Assembly (NCBI GenBank): GCA_036925085.1
Contig: JAUPFP010000085.1
Coordinates: 515,655 to 579,654 of the forward strand
Reading direction: 5' to 3'
DNA from: Brachycybe producta
Taxonomy: Eukaryota; Arthropoda; Diplopoda; Playtdesmida; Andrognathidae
Length of the DNA stretch: 64,000 nucleotides
This document shows positions 24,353 through 37,652 of this stretch, one piece after another. The translations under genes were made by a program, and so were the position numbers. Every line of letters begins with the position of its first letter. Positions within the stretch are counted from its first letter, which is position 1. The notes under the pieces were generated by a model. The model saw only the letters and a program-made list of their open reading frames with translations, ran no database searches and had not been told where the DNA came from.

Positions 24353-25244
24353 TTGTTTACGGTTTTCATAGTCATCTGAAGTCTGTTGGGCCCTCCTGAG
24401 TTCATTTCAGTGCTTTTCAAGGCATCTAGAAGACTTTCAGTTTTGGCCGTTTTTTGAAAAATTTCCAAGAGTAGACTCTTGGAAGAATTTCATTTTTTGA
24501 CAATTTTTACTTTTTTAAATTTATGGGTTTTCATGGTCTTTTGAAATTTGTTGGGACCTCCTGAGTTCATTTCGGTGCTTTTCAGGGCATCTGGAAAACT
24601 CATTTCTTGTCATTTTTTGAAAATATTCATAGATTATTCTCTGGACCTCTTCGAATATTTATATAACTTCAAAAATTCATTGTAAGTGAACCAGACGAGC
24701 GGGAATTGAAATTTTGGATGCATCACATTGCAAGAGCAGCCTGGAATTCAGGGATGTCTTCATTTCCTGTGTGCAATGCACGCTTCAAACGTTACACCAG
24801 TTCAAAGTGGGCATCATTGAAGTGTCTATGCTTGCTCATGAACCTGTAACTTTGAAAATTCATTGCAAGTGAACCAGATGAGCGGGAATGGAAATGTTTG
24901 ATTTGATGCATTCCCAGAAAAATCTGGAATGCAGAGATGTCTTCATTTCCAGTGTGCAATGCATGCTTCAAAAGTTACACCAGTTCAATTTTCAATTTGG
25001 GCGTCATTGAAGTGTCTATGCTTGCTCATGGATCTGTAACTTTTCGAATATTCATTGCAAGTGAACCAGACGAGCGGGAATGGAAATGTTGGATGCATCA
25101 CATTGCAAGAGCAGCCTGGAATTCAGGGATGTCTTCATTTCCTATGTGCAACGCACGCTTCAAAAGTTACACCAGTTCAAAGTGGGCGTCATTGAAGTGT
25201 CTATGCTTGCTCATGGATCTGTAACTTCGAAAATTCATTGCAAG
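24353..25244. repeat. S1-S2 + A, B+7, A, copy of 18,992-19,884
   Basis: S pair ends at 24,687, haplotype c, with six T in S1. TTGGGACCTCC near 24,551 destroys the ApaI site of S2, the only such loss I saw. The monomers match the 19.3-kb trio at offset 5360, including CAACGCACG. Confidence 0.9.
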
Positions 25245-26339
25245 TTGTTTACGGTTTTCATAGTCATCTGAAGTCTGTTGGGCCCTCCTGAGTTCATTTC
25301 GGTGCTTTTCAGGGCATCTGGAAAACTCATTTCTTGTCATTTTTTGAAAATATTCATAGATTATTCTCTGGACCTCTTCGAATATTTATATAACTTCAAA
25401 AATTCATTGTAAGTGAACCAGACGAGCGGGAATTGAAATTTTGGATGCATCACATTGCAAGAGCAGCCTGAAATTCAGGGATGTCTTCATTTCCAGTGTG
25501 CAATGCACGCTTCAAAAGTTACACCAGTTCAATTTTCAATTTGGGCGTCATTGAAGTGTCTATGCTTGCTCATGGATCTGTAACTTTTCGAAAATTCATT
25601 GCAAGTGAACCAGACGAGCGGGAATGGAAATGTAGGATGCATCACATTGCAAGAGCAGCCTGGAATTCAGGGATATCTTCATTTCCTGTGTGCAATGCAT
25701 GCTTCAAAAGTTACACCAGTTCAAAGTGGGCGTCATTGAAGTGTCTATGCTTGCTCATGAACCTGTAACTTTGAAAATTCATTGCAAGTGAACCAGATGA
25801 GCGGGAATGGAAATTTTGGATTTGATGCATTCCCAGAAAAATCTGGAATGCAGAGATGTCTTCATTTCCAGTGTGCAATGCACGTTTCAAAAGTTACACC
25901 AGTTCAATTTGGGCGTCATTGAAGTGTCTATGCTTGCTCATGGATCTGTAACTTCGAAAATTCATAGCAAGTGAACCAGATGAGCGGGAATGGAAATTTT
26001 GGATTTGATGCATTCCCAGAAAAATCTGGAATGCAGAGATGTCTTCATTTCCAGTGTGCAATGCACGCTTCAAAAGTTACACCAGTTCAATTTGGGCGTC
26101 ATTGAAGTGTCTATGCTTGCTCATGGATCTGTAACTTTTCGAATATTCATTGCAAGTGAACCAGACGAGCGGGAATGGAAATGTTGGATGCATCACATTG
26201 CAAGAGCAGCCTGGAATTCAGGGATGTCTTCATTTCCTATGTGCAATGCACGCTTCAAAAGTTACACCAGTTCAAAGTGGGCGTCATTGAAGTGTCTATG
26301 CTTGCTCATGGATCTGTAACTTCGAAAATTCATTGCAAG
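25245..26339. repeat. Single-S block (170 bp) + X+7, A, B, B, A
   Basis: S ends at 25,414, haplotype c. The chimeric first monomer carries the 7-bp duplication, the next A has GATATC, and the last part starts a 1822-bp tandem duplication. Confidence 0.9.
25415..25606. repeat. Chimeric monomer X with 7-bp duplication (192 bp)
   Basis: An A head keeps GAAATTCAGGG and joins a B-type body (CCAGTGTGC) carrying the TCAATTT duplication. A second copy is at 31,229-31,420, with the EcoRI site intact. Both directly follow single-S blocks. Confidence 0.8.
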
Positions 26340-28161
26340 TTGTTTACGGTTTTCATAGTCATCTGAAGTCTGTTGGGCCCTCCTGAGTTCATTTCGGTGC
26401 TTTTCAGGGCATCTGGAAAACTCATTTCTTGTCATTTTTTGAAAATATTCATAGATTATTCTCTGGACCTCTTCGAATATTTATATAACTTCAAAAATTC
26501 ATTGTAAGTGAACCAGACAAGCGGGAATGGAAATGTAGGATGCATCACATTGCAAGAGCAGCCTGGAATTCAGGGATATCTTCATTTCCTGTGTGCAATG
26601 CATGCTTCAAAAGTTACACCAGTTCAAAGTGGGCGTCATTGAAGTGTCTATGCTTGCTCATGAACCTGTAACTTTGAAAATTCATTGCAAGTGAACCAGA
26701 CGAGCGGGAATGGAAATGTAGGATGCATCACATTGCAAGAGCAGCCTGGAATTCAGGGATGTCTTCATTTCCTGTGTGCAATGCATGCTTCAAAAGTTAC
26801 ACCAGTTCAAAGTGGGCGTCATTGAAGTGTCTATGCTTGCTCATGAACCTGTAACTTTGAAAATTCATTGCAAGTGAACCAGATGAGCGGGAATGGAAAT
26901 TTTGGATTTGATGCATTCCCAGAAAAATCTGGAATGCAGAGATGTCTTCATTTCCAGTGTGCAATGCACGTTTCAAAAGTTACACCAGTTCAATTTGGGC
27001 GTCATTGAAGTGTCTATGCTTGCTCATGGATCTGTAACTTTTCGAAAATTCATTGCAAGTGAACCAGACGAGCGGGAATGGAAATGTTGGATGCATCACA
27101 TTGCAAGAGCAGCCTGGAATTCAGGGATGTCTTCATTTCCTATGTGCAATGCACGCTTCAAAAGTTACACCAGTTCAAAGTGGGCGTCATTGAAGTGTCT
27201 ATGCTTGCTCATGGATCTGTAACTTCGAAAATTCATAGCAAGTGAACCAGATGAGCGGGAATGGAAATTTTGGATTTGATGCATTCCCAGAAAAATCTGG
27301 AATGCAGAGATGTCTTCATTTCCAGTGTGCAATGCACGTTTCAAAAGTTACACCAGTTCAATTTGGGCGTCATTGAAGTGTCTATGCTTGCTCATGGATC
27401 TGTAACTTTTCGAAAATTCATTGCAAGTGAACCAGATGAGCGGGAATGGAAATGTTGGATGCATCACATTGCAAGAGCAGCCTGGAATTCAGGGATGTCT
27501 TCATTTCCTGTGTGCAATGCACGCTTCAAACGTTACACCAGTTCAAAGTGGGCGTCATTGAAGTGTCTATGCTTGCTCATGAACCTGTAACTTTGAAAAT
27601 TCATTGCAAGTGAACCAGATGAGCGGGAATGGAAATTTTGGATTTGATGCATTCCCAGAAAAATCTGGAATGCAGAGATGTCTTCATTTCCAGTGTGCAA
27701 TGCACGTTTCAAAAGTTACACCAGTTCAATTTGGGCGTCATTGAAGTGTCTATGCTTGCTCATGGATCTGTAACTTCGAAAATTCATAGCAAGTGAACCA
27801 GATGAGCGGGAATGGAAATTTTGGATTTGATGCATTCCCAGAAAAATCTGGAATGCAGAGATGTCTTCATTTCCAGTGTGCAATGCACGCTTCAAAAGTT
27901 ACACCAGTTCAATTTGGGCGTCATTGAAGTGTCTATGCTTGCTCATGGATCTGTAACTTTTCGAATATTCATTGCAAGTGAACCAGACGAGCGGGAATGG
28001 AAATGTTGGATGCATCACATTGCAAGAGCAGCCTGGAATTCAGGGATGTCTTCATTTCCTATGTGCAATGCACGCTTCAAAAGTTACACCAGTTCAAAGT
28101 GGGCGTCATTGAAGTGTCTATGCTTGCTCATGGATCTGTAACTTCGAAAATTCATTGCAAG
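26340..28161. repeat. 1822-bp HOR copy 1: single S + 9 monomers
   Basis: S ends at 26,509, haplotype c. Order AABABABBA. The first monomer starts GAACCAGACAAGCGGG (G to A at 26,519), found again only at 28,341. Confidence 0.92.
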
Positions 28162-30166
28162 TTGTTTACGGTTTTCATAGTCATCTGAAGTCTGTTGGGC
28201 CCTCCTGAGTTCATTTCGGTGCTTTTCAGGGCATCTGGAAAACTCATTTCTTGTCATTTTTTGAAAATATTCATAGATTATTCTCTGGACCTCTTCGAAT
28301 ATTTATATAACTTCAAAAATTCATTGTAAGTGAACCAGACAAGCGGGAATGGAAATGTAGGATGCATCACATTGCAAGAGCAGCCTGGAATTCAGGGATA
28401 TCTTCATTTCCTGTGTGCAATGCATGCTTCAAAAGTTACACCAGTTCAAAGTGGGCGTCATTGAAGTGTCTATGCTTGCTCATGAACCTGTAACTTTGAA
28501 AATTCATTGCAAGTGAACCAGACGAGCGGGAATGGAAATGTAGGATGCATCACATTGCAAGAGCAGCCTGGAATTCAGGGATGTCTTCATTTCCTGTGTG
28601 CAATGCATGCTTCAAAAGTTACACCAGTTCAAAGTGGGCGTCATTGAAGTGTCTATGCTTGCTCATGAACCTGTAACTTTGAAAATTCATTGCAAGTGAA
28701 CCAGATGAGCGGGAATGGAAATTTTGGATTTGATGCATTCCCAGAAAAATCTGGAATGCAGAGATGTCTTCATTTCCAGTGTGCAATGCACGTTTCAAAA
28801 GTTACACCAGTTCAATTTGGGCGTCATTGAAGTGTCTATGCTTGCTCATGGATCTGTAACTTTTCGAAAATTCATTGCAAGTGAACCAGACGAGCGGGAA
28901 TGGAAATGTTGGATGCATCACATTGCAAGAGCAGCCTGGAATTCAGGGATGTCTTCATTTCCTATGTGCAATGCACGCTTCAAAAGTTACACCAGTTCAA
29001 AGTGGGCGTCATTGAAGTGTCTATGCTTGCTCATGGATCTGTAACTTCGAAAATTCATAGCAAGTGAACCAGATGAGCGGGAATGGAAATTTTGGATTTG
29101 ATGCATTCCCAGAAAAATCTGGAATGCAGAGATGTCTTCATTTCCAGTGTGCAATGCACGTTTCAAAAGTTACACCAGTTCAATTTGGGCGTCATTGAAG
29201 TGTCTATGCTTGCTCATGGATCTGTAACTTTTCGAAAATTCATTGCAAGTGAACCAGATGAGCGGGAATGGAAATGTTGGATGCATCACATTGCAAGAGC
29301 AGCCTGGAATTCAGGGATGTCTTCATTTCCTGTGTGCAATGCACGCTTCAAACGTTACACCAGTTCAAAGTGGGCATCATTGAAGTGTCTATGCTTGCTC
29401 ATGAACCTGTAACTTTGAAAATTCATTGCAAGTGAACCAGATGAGCGGGAATGGAAATGTTTGATTTGATGCATTCCCAGAAAAATCTGGAATGCAGAGA
29501 TGTCTTCATTTCCAGTGTGCAATGCACGCTTCAAAAGTTACACCAGTTCAATTTGGGCGTCATTGAAGTGTCTATGCTTGCTCATGGATCTGTAACTTTT
29601 CGAAAATTCATTGCAAGTGAACCAGACGAGCGGGAATGGAAATGTTGGATGCATCACATTGCAAGAGCAGCCTGGAATTCAGGGATGTCTTCATTTCCTA
29701 TGTGCAATGCACGCTTCAAAAGTTACACCAGTTCAAAGTGGGCGTCATTGAAGTGTCTATGCTTGCTCATGAACCTGTAACTTTGAAAATTCATTGCAAG
29801 TGAACCAGATGAGCGGGAATGGAAATGTTGGATGCATCACATTGCAAGAGCAGCCTGGAATTCAGGGATGTCTTCATTTCCTGTGTGCAATGCATGCTTC
29901 AAAAGTTACACCAGTTCAAAGTGGGCGTCATTGAAGTGTCTATGCTTGCTCATGGATCTGTAACTTCGAAAATTCATAGCAAGTGAACCAGATGAGCGGG
30001 AATGGAAATTTTGGATTTGATGCATTCCCAGAAAAATCTGGAATGCAGAGATGTCTTCATTTCCAGTGTGCAATGCACGTTTCAAAAGTTACACCAGTTC
30101 AAAGTGGGCGTCATTGAAGTGTCTATGCTTGCTCATGGATCTGTAACTTCGAAAATTCATTGCAAG
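28162..30166. repeat. 1822-bp HOR copy 2 (diverging): single S + 10 monomers
   Basis: S ends at 28,331, haplotype c. Order AABABABAAB. It matches the previous unit until roughly 29.35 kb, where GGGCATC replaces GGGCGTC and a different monomer order follows. Confidence 0.9.
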
Positions 30167-31058
30167 TTGTTTACGGTTTTCATAGTCATCTGAAGTCTGT
30201 TGGGCCCTCCTGAGTTCATTTCAGTGCTTTTCAAGGCATCTAGAAGACTTTCAGTTTTGGCCGTTTTTTGAAAAATTTCCAAGAGTAGACTCTTGGAAGA
30301 ATTTCATTTTTTGACAATTTTTACTTTTTTAAATTTATGGGTTTTCATGGTCTTCTGAAATTTGTTGGGCCCTCCTGAGTTCATTTCGGTGCTTTTCAGG
30401 GCATCTGGAAGACTCATTTCTTGTCATTTTTTGAAAATATTCATGGATTATTCTCTGGACCTCTTGGAATATTTATATAACTTCAAAAATTCATTGTAAG
30501 TGAACCAGACGAGCGGGAATGGAAATGTTGGATGCATCACATTGCAAGAGCAGCCTGGAATTCAGGGATGTCTTCATTTCCTGTGTGCAATGCACGCTTC
30601 AAACGTTACACCAGTTCAAAGTGGGCATCATTGAAGTGTCTATGCTTGCTCATGAACCTGTAACTTTGAAAATTCATTGCAAGTGAACCAGATGAGCGGG
30701 AATGGAAATGTTTGATTTGATGCATTCCCAGAAAAATCTGGAATGCAGAGATGTCTTCATTTCCAGTGTGCAATGCACGCTTCAAAAGTTACACCAGTTC
30801 AATTTTCAATTTGGGCGTCATTGAAGTGTCTATGCTTGCTCATGGATCTGTAACTTTTCGAAAATTCATTGCAAGTGAACCAGACGAGCGGGAATGGAAA
30901 TGTTGGATGCATCACATTGCAAGAGCAGCCTGGAATTCAGGGATGTCTTCATTTCCTATGTGCAATGCACGCTTCAAAAGTTACACCAGTTCAAAGTGGG
31001 CGTCATTGAAGTGTCTATGCTTGCTCATGGATCTGTAACTTCGAAAATTCATTGCAAG
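30167..31058. repeat. S1-S2 + A, B+7, A, haplotype d
   Basis: S pair ends at 30,501: first block with GACTCATTTC plus CATGG and CTCTTGG. S1 has six T. The first A reads GGGAATGGAAATGTTGG, not GAATTGAAATTTTGG as in the c domain. Confidence 0.9.
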
Positions 31059-34000
31059 TTGTTTACGGTTTTCATAGTCATCTGAAGTCTGTTGGGCCCT
31101 CCTGAGTTCATTTCGGTGCTTTTCAGGGCATCTGGAAAACTCATTTCTTGTCATTTTTTGAAAATATTCATAGATTATTCTCTGGACCTCTTCGAATATT
31201 TATATAACTTCAAAAATTCATTGTAAGTGAACCAGACGAGCGGGAATTGAAATTTTGGATGCATCACATTGCAAGAGCAGCCTGGAATTCAGGGATGTCT
31301 TCATTTCCAGTGTGCAATGCACGCTTCAAAAGTTACACCAGTTCAATTTTCAATTTGGGCGTCATTGAAGTGTCTATGCTTGCTCATGGATCTGTAACTT
31401 TTCGAAAATTCATTGCAAGTGAACCAGACGAGCGGGAATGGAAATGTAGGATGCATCACATTGCAAGAGCAGCCTGGAATTCAGGGATATCTTCATTTCC
31501 TGTGTGCAATGCATGCTTCAAAAGTTACACCAGTTCAAAGTGGGCGTCATTGAAGTGTCTATGCTTGCTCATGAACCTGTAACTTTGAAAATTCATTGCA
31601 AGTGAACCAGACGAGCGGGAATGGAAATGTAGGATGCATCACATTGCAAGAGCAGCCTGGAATTCAGGGATGTCTTCATTTCCTGTGTGCAATGCATGCT
31701 TCAAAAGTTACACCAGTTCAAAGTGGGCGTCATTGAAGTGTCTATGCTTGCTCATGAACCTGTAACTTTGAAAATTCATTGCAAGTGAACCAGATGAGCG
31801 GGAATGGAAATTTTGGATTTGATGCATTCCCAGAAAAATCTGGAATGCAGAGATGTCTTCATTTCCAGTGTGCAATGCACGTTTCAAAAGTTACACCAGT
31901 TCAATTTGGGCGTCATTGAAGTGTCTATGCTTGCTCATGGATCTGTAACTTTTCGAAAATTCATTGCAAGTGAACCAGATGAGCGGGAATGGAAATGTTG
32001 GATGCATCACATTGCAAGAGCAGCCTGGAATTCAGGGATGTCTTCATTTCCTGTGTGCAATGCACGCTTCAAACGTTACACCAGTTCAAAGTGGGCATCA
32101 TTGAAGTGTCTATGCTTGCTCATGAACCTGTAACTTTGAAAATTCATTGCAAGTGAACCAGATGAGCGGGAATGGAAATGTTTGATTTGATGCATTCCCA
32201 GAAAAATCTGGAATGCAGAGATGTCTTCATTTCCAGTGTGCAATGCACGCTTCAAAAGTTACACCAGTTCAATTTGGGCGTCATTGAAGTGTCTATGCTT
32301 GCTCATGGATCTGTAACTTTTCGAAAATTCATTGCAAGTGAACCAGACGAGCGGGAATGGAAATGTTGGATGCATCACATTGCAAGAGCAGCCTGGAATT
32401 CAGGGATGTCTTCATTTCCTATGTGCAATGCACGCTTCAAAAGTTACACCAGTTCAAAGTGGGCGTCATTGAAGTGTCTATGCTTGCTCATGAACCTGTA
32501 ACTTTGAAAATTCATTGCAAGTGAACCAGATGAGCGGGAATGGAAATGTTGGATGCATCACATTGCAAGAGCAGCCTGGAATTCAGGGATGTCTTCATTT
32601 CCTGTGTGCAATGCATGCTTCAAAAGTTACACCAGTTCAAAGTGGGCGTCATTGAAGTGTCTATGCTTGCTCATGGATCTGTAACTTCGAAAATTCATAG
32701 CAAGTGAACCAGATGAGCGGGAATGGAAATTTTGGATTTGATGCATTCCCAGAAAAATCTGGAATGCAGAGATGTCTTCATTTCCAGTGTGCAATGCACG
32801 TTTCAAAAGTTACACCAGTTCAATTTTCAATTTGGGCGTCATTGAAGTGTCTATGCTTGCTCATGGATCTGTAACTTTTCGAAAATTCATTGCAAGTGAA
32901 CCAGACGAGCGGGAATGGAAATGTAGGATGCATCACATTGCAAGAGCAGCCTGGAATTCAGGGATATCTTCATTTCCTGTGTGCAATGCATGCTTCAAAA
33001 GTTACACCAGTTCAAAGTGGGCGTCATTGAAGTGTCTATGCTTGCTCATGAACCTGTAACTTTGAAAATTCATTGCAAGTGAACCAGACGAGCGGGAATG
33101 GAAATGTAGGATGCATCACATTGCAAGAGCAGCCTGGAATTCAGGGATGTCTTCATTTCCTGTGTGCAATGCATGCTTCAAAAGTTACACCAGTTCAAAG
33201 TGGGCGTCATTGAAGTGTCTATGCTTGCTCATGAACCTGTAACTTTGAAAATTCATTGCAAGTGAACCAGATGAGCGGGAATGGAAATTTTGGATTTGAT
33301 GCATTCCCAGAAAAATCTGGAATGCAGAGATGTCTTCATTTCCAGTGTGCAATGCACGTTTCAAAAGTTACACCAGTTCAATTTGGGCGTCATTGAAGTG
33401 TCTATGCTTGCTCATGGATCTGTAACTTTTCGAAAATTCATTGCAAGTGAACCAGACGAGCGGGAATGGAAATGTTGGATGCATCACATTGCAAGAGCAG
33501 CCTGGAATTCAGGGATGTCTTCATTTCCTATGTGCAATGCACGCTTCAAAAGTTACACCAGTTCAAAGTGGGCGTCATTGAAGTGTCTATGCTTGCTCAT
33601 GGATCTGTAACTTCGAAAATTCATAGCAAGTGAACCAGATGAGCGGGAATGGAAATTTTGGATTTGATGCATTCCCAGAAAAATCTGGAATGCAGAGATG
33701 TCTTCATTTCCAGTGTGCAATGCACGTTTCAAAAGTTACACCAGTTCAATTTGGGCGTCATTGAAGTGTCTATGCTTGCTCATGGATCTGTAACTTTTCG
33801 AAAATTCATTGCAAGTGAACCAGATGAGCGGGAATGGAAATGTTGGATGCATCACATTGCAAGAGCAGCCTGGAATTCAGGGATGTCTTCATTTCCTGTG
33901 TGCAATGCACGCTTCAAACGTTACACCAGTTCAAAGTGGGCATCATTGAAGTGTCTATGCTTGCTCATGAACCTGTAACTTTGAAAATTCATTGCAAGTG

Positions 34001-36394
34001 AACCAGATGAGCGGGAATGGAAATGTTTGATTTGATGCATTCCCAGAAAAATCTGGAATGCAGAGATGTCTTCATTTCCAGTGTGCAATGCACGCTTCAA
34101 AAGTTACACCAGTTCAATTTGGGCGTCATTGAAGTGTCTATGCTTGCTCATGGATCTGTAACTTTTCGAAAATTCATTGCAAGTGAACCAGACGAGCGGG
34201 AATGGAAATGTTGGATGCATCACATTGCAAGAGCAGCCTGGAATTCAGGGATGTCTTCATTTCCTATGTGCAATGCACGCTTCAAAAGTTACACCAGTTC
34301 AAAGTGGGCGTCATTGAAGTGTCTATGCTTGCTCATGAACCTGTAACTTTGAAAATTCATTGCAAGTGAACCAGATGAGCGGGAATGGAAATGTTGGATG
34401 CATCACATTGCAAGAGCAGCCTGGAATTCAGGGATGTCTTCATTTCCTGTGTGCAATGCATGCTTCAAAAGTTACACCAGTTCAAAGTGGGCGTCATTGA
34501 AGTGTCTATGCTTGCTCATGGATCTGTAACTTCGAAAATTCATAGCAAGTGAACCAGATGAGCGGGAATGGAAATTTTGGATTTGATGCATTCCCAGAAA
34601 AATCTGGAATGCAGAGATGTCTTCATTTCCAGTGTGCAATGCACGTTTCAAAAGTTACACCAGTTCAATTTTCAATTTGGGCGTCATTGAAGTGTCTATG
34701 CTTGCTCATGGATCTGTAACTTTTCGAAAATTCATTGCAAGTGAACCAGACGAGCGGGAATGGAAATGTAGGATGCATCACATTGCAAGAGCAGCCTGGA
34801 ATTCAGGGATATCTTCATTTCCTGTGTGCAATGCATGCTTCAAAAGTTACACCAGTTCAAAGTGGGCGTCATTGAAGTGTCTATGCTTGCTCATGAACCT
34901 GTAACTTTGAAAATTCATTGCAAGTGAACCAGACGAGCGGGAATGGAAATGTAGGATGCATCACATTGCAAGAGCAGCCTGGAATTCAGGGATGTCTTCA
35001 TTTCCTGTGTGCAATGCATGCTTCAAAAGTTACACCAGTTCAAAGTGGGCGTCATTGAAGTGTCTATGCTTGCTCATGAACCTGTAACTTTGAAAATTCA
35101 TTGCAAGTGAACCAGATGAGCGGGAATGGAAATTTTGGATTTGATGCATTCCCAGAAAAATCTGGAATGCAGAGATGTCTTCATTTCCAGTGTGCAATGC
35201 ACGTTTCAAAAGTTACACCAGTTCAATTTGGGCGTCATTGAAGTGTCTATGCTTGCTCATGGATCTGTAACTTTTCGAAAATTCATTGCAAGTGAACCAG
35301 ACGAGCGGGAATGGAAATGTTGGATGCATCACATTGCAAGAGCAGCCTGGAATTCAGGGATGTCTTCATTTCCTATGTGCAATGCACGCTTCAAAAGTTA
35401 CACCAGTTCAAAGTGGGCGTCATTGAAGTGTCTATGCTTGCTCATGGATCTGTAACTTCGAAAATTCATAGCAAGTGAACCAGATGAGCGGGAATGGAAA
35501 TTTTGGATTTGATGCATTCCCAGAAAAATCTGGAATGCAGAGATGTCTTCATTTCCAGTGTGCAATGCACGTTTCAAAAGTTACACCAGTTCAATTTGGG
35601 CGTCATTGAAGTGTCTATGCTTGCTCATGGATCTGTAACTTTTCGAAAATTCATTGCAAGTGAACCAGATGAGCGGGAATGGAAATGTTGGATGCATCAC
35701 ATTGCAAGAGCAGCCTGGAATTCAGGGATGTCTTCATTTCCTGTGTGCAATGCACGCTTCAAACGTTACACCAGTTCAAAGTGGGCATCATTGAAGTGTC
35801 TATGCTTGCTCATGAACCTGTAACTTTGAAAATTCATTGCAAGTGAACCAGATGAGCGGGAATGGAAATGTTTGATTTGATGCATTCCCAGAAAAATCTG
35901 GAATGCAGAGATGTCTTCATTTCCAGTGTGCAATGCACGCTTCAAAAGTTACACCAGTTCAATTTGGGCGTCATTGAAGTGTCTATGCTTGCTCATGGAT
36001 CTGTAACTTTTCGAAAATTCATTGCAAGTGAACCAGACGAGCGGGAATGGAAATGTTGGATGCATCACATTGCAAGAGCAGCCTGGAATTCAGGGATGTC
36101 TTCATTTCCTATGTGCAATGCACGCTTCAAAAGTTACACCAGTTCAAAGTGGGCGTCATTGAAGTGTCTATGCTTGCTCATGAACCTGTAACTTTGAAAA
36201 TTCATTGCAAGTGAACCAGATGAGCGGGAATGGAAATTTTGGATTTGATGCATTCCCAGAAAAATCTGGAATGCAGAGATGTCTTCATTTCCAGTGTGCA
36301 ATGCACGTTTCAAAAGTTACACCAGTTCAAAGTGGGCGTCATTGAAGTGTCTATGCTTGCTCATGGATCTGTAACTTCGAAAATTCATTGCAAG
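31059..36394. repeat. Single-S block + 28 monomers (longest S-free run)
   Basis: S ends at 31,228, haplotype c. The 28 monomers form an S-less HOR marked by B+7 at 31,342, 32,819 and 34,664. The first interval is 1477 bp (8 monomers) and the second 1845 bp (10 monomers). The last copy lacks one A before the next S. Confidence 0.9.
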
Positions 36395-37652
36395 TTGTTT
36401 ACGGTTTTCATAGTCATCTGAAGTCTGTTGGGCCCTCCTGAGTTCATTTCAGTGCTTTTCAAGGCATCTAGAAGACTTTCAGTTTTGGCCGTTTTTTGAA
36501 AAATTTCCAAGAGTAGACTCTTGGAAGAATTTCATTTTTTGACAATTTTTACTTTTTTAAATTTATGGGTTTTCATGGTCTTCTGAAATTTGTTGGGCCC
36601 TCCTGAGTTCATTTCGGTGCTTTTCAGGGCATCTGGAAGACTCATTTCTTGTCATTTTTTGAAAATATTCATGGATTATTCTCTGGACCTCTTGGAATAT
36701 TTATATAACTTCAAAAATTCATTGTAAGTGAACCAGACGAGCGGGAATGGAAATGTTGGATGCATCACATTGCAAGAGCAGCCTGGAATTCAGGGATGTC
36801 TTCATTTCCTGTGTGCAATGCACGCTTCAAACGTTACACCAGTTCAAAGTGGGCATCATTGAAGTGTCTATGCTTGCTCATGAACCTGTAACTTTGAAAA
36901 TTCATTGCAAGTGAACCAGATGAGCGGGAATGGAAATGTTTGATTTGATGCATTCCCAGAAAAATCTGGAATGCAGAGATGTCTTCATTTCCAGTGTGCA
37001 ATGCACGCTTCAAAAGTTACACCAGTTCAATTTTCAATTTGGGCGTCATTGAAGTGTCTATGCTTGCTCATGGATCTGTAACTTTTCGAAAATTCATTGC
37101 AAGTGAACCAGACGAGCGGGAATGGAAATGTTGGATGCATCACATTGCAAGAGCAGCCTGGAATTCAGGGATGTCTTCATTTCCTATGTGCAATGCACGC
37201 TTCAAAAGTTACACCAGTTCAAAGTGGGCGTCATTGAAGTGTCTATGCTTGCTCATGAACCTGTAACTTTGAAAATTCATTGCAAGTGAACCAGATGAGC
37301 GGGAATGGAAATGTTGGATGCATCACATTGCAAGAGCAGCCTGGAATTCAGGGATGTCTTCATTTCCTGTGTGCAATGCATGCTTCAAAAGTTACACCAG
37401 TTCAAAGTGGGCGTCATTGAAGTGTCTATGCTTGCTCATGGATCTGTAACTTCGAAAATTCATAGCAAGTGAACCAGATGAGCGGGAATGGAAATTTTGG
37501 ATTTGATGCATTCCCAGAAAAATCTGGAATGCAGAGATGTCTTCATTTCCAGTGTGCAATGCACGTTTCAAAAGTTACACCAGTTCAAAGTGGGCGTCAT
37601 TGAAGTGTCTATGCTTGCTCATGGATCTGTAACTTCGAAAATTCATTGCAAG
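36395..37652. repeat. S1-S2 + A, B+7, A, A, B, haplotype d
   Basis: S pair ends at 36,729. The B monomers next to S have CACGTTTC and an A-type tail. The unit start recurs 2326 bp later. Confidence 0.9.

Noticed and set aside
31247-31582. 111-codon frame, the longest in the window
   Set aside because: It is the usual satellite frame lengthened by a chimeric monomer with the 7-bp duplication and the GAATTGAAATTTTGG variant.
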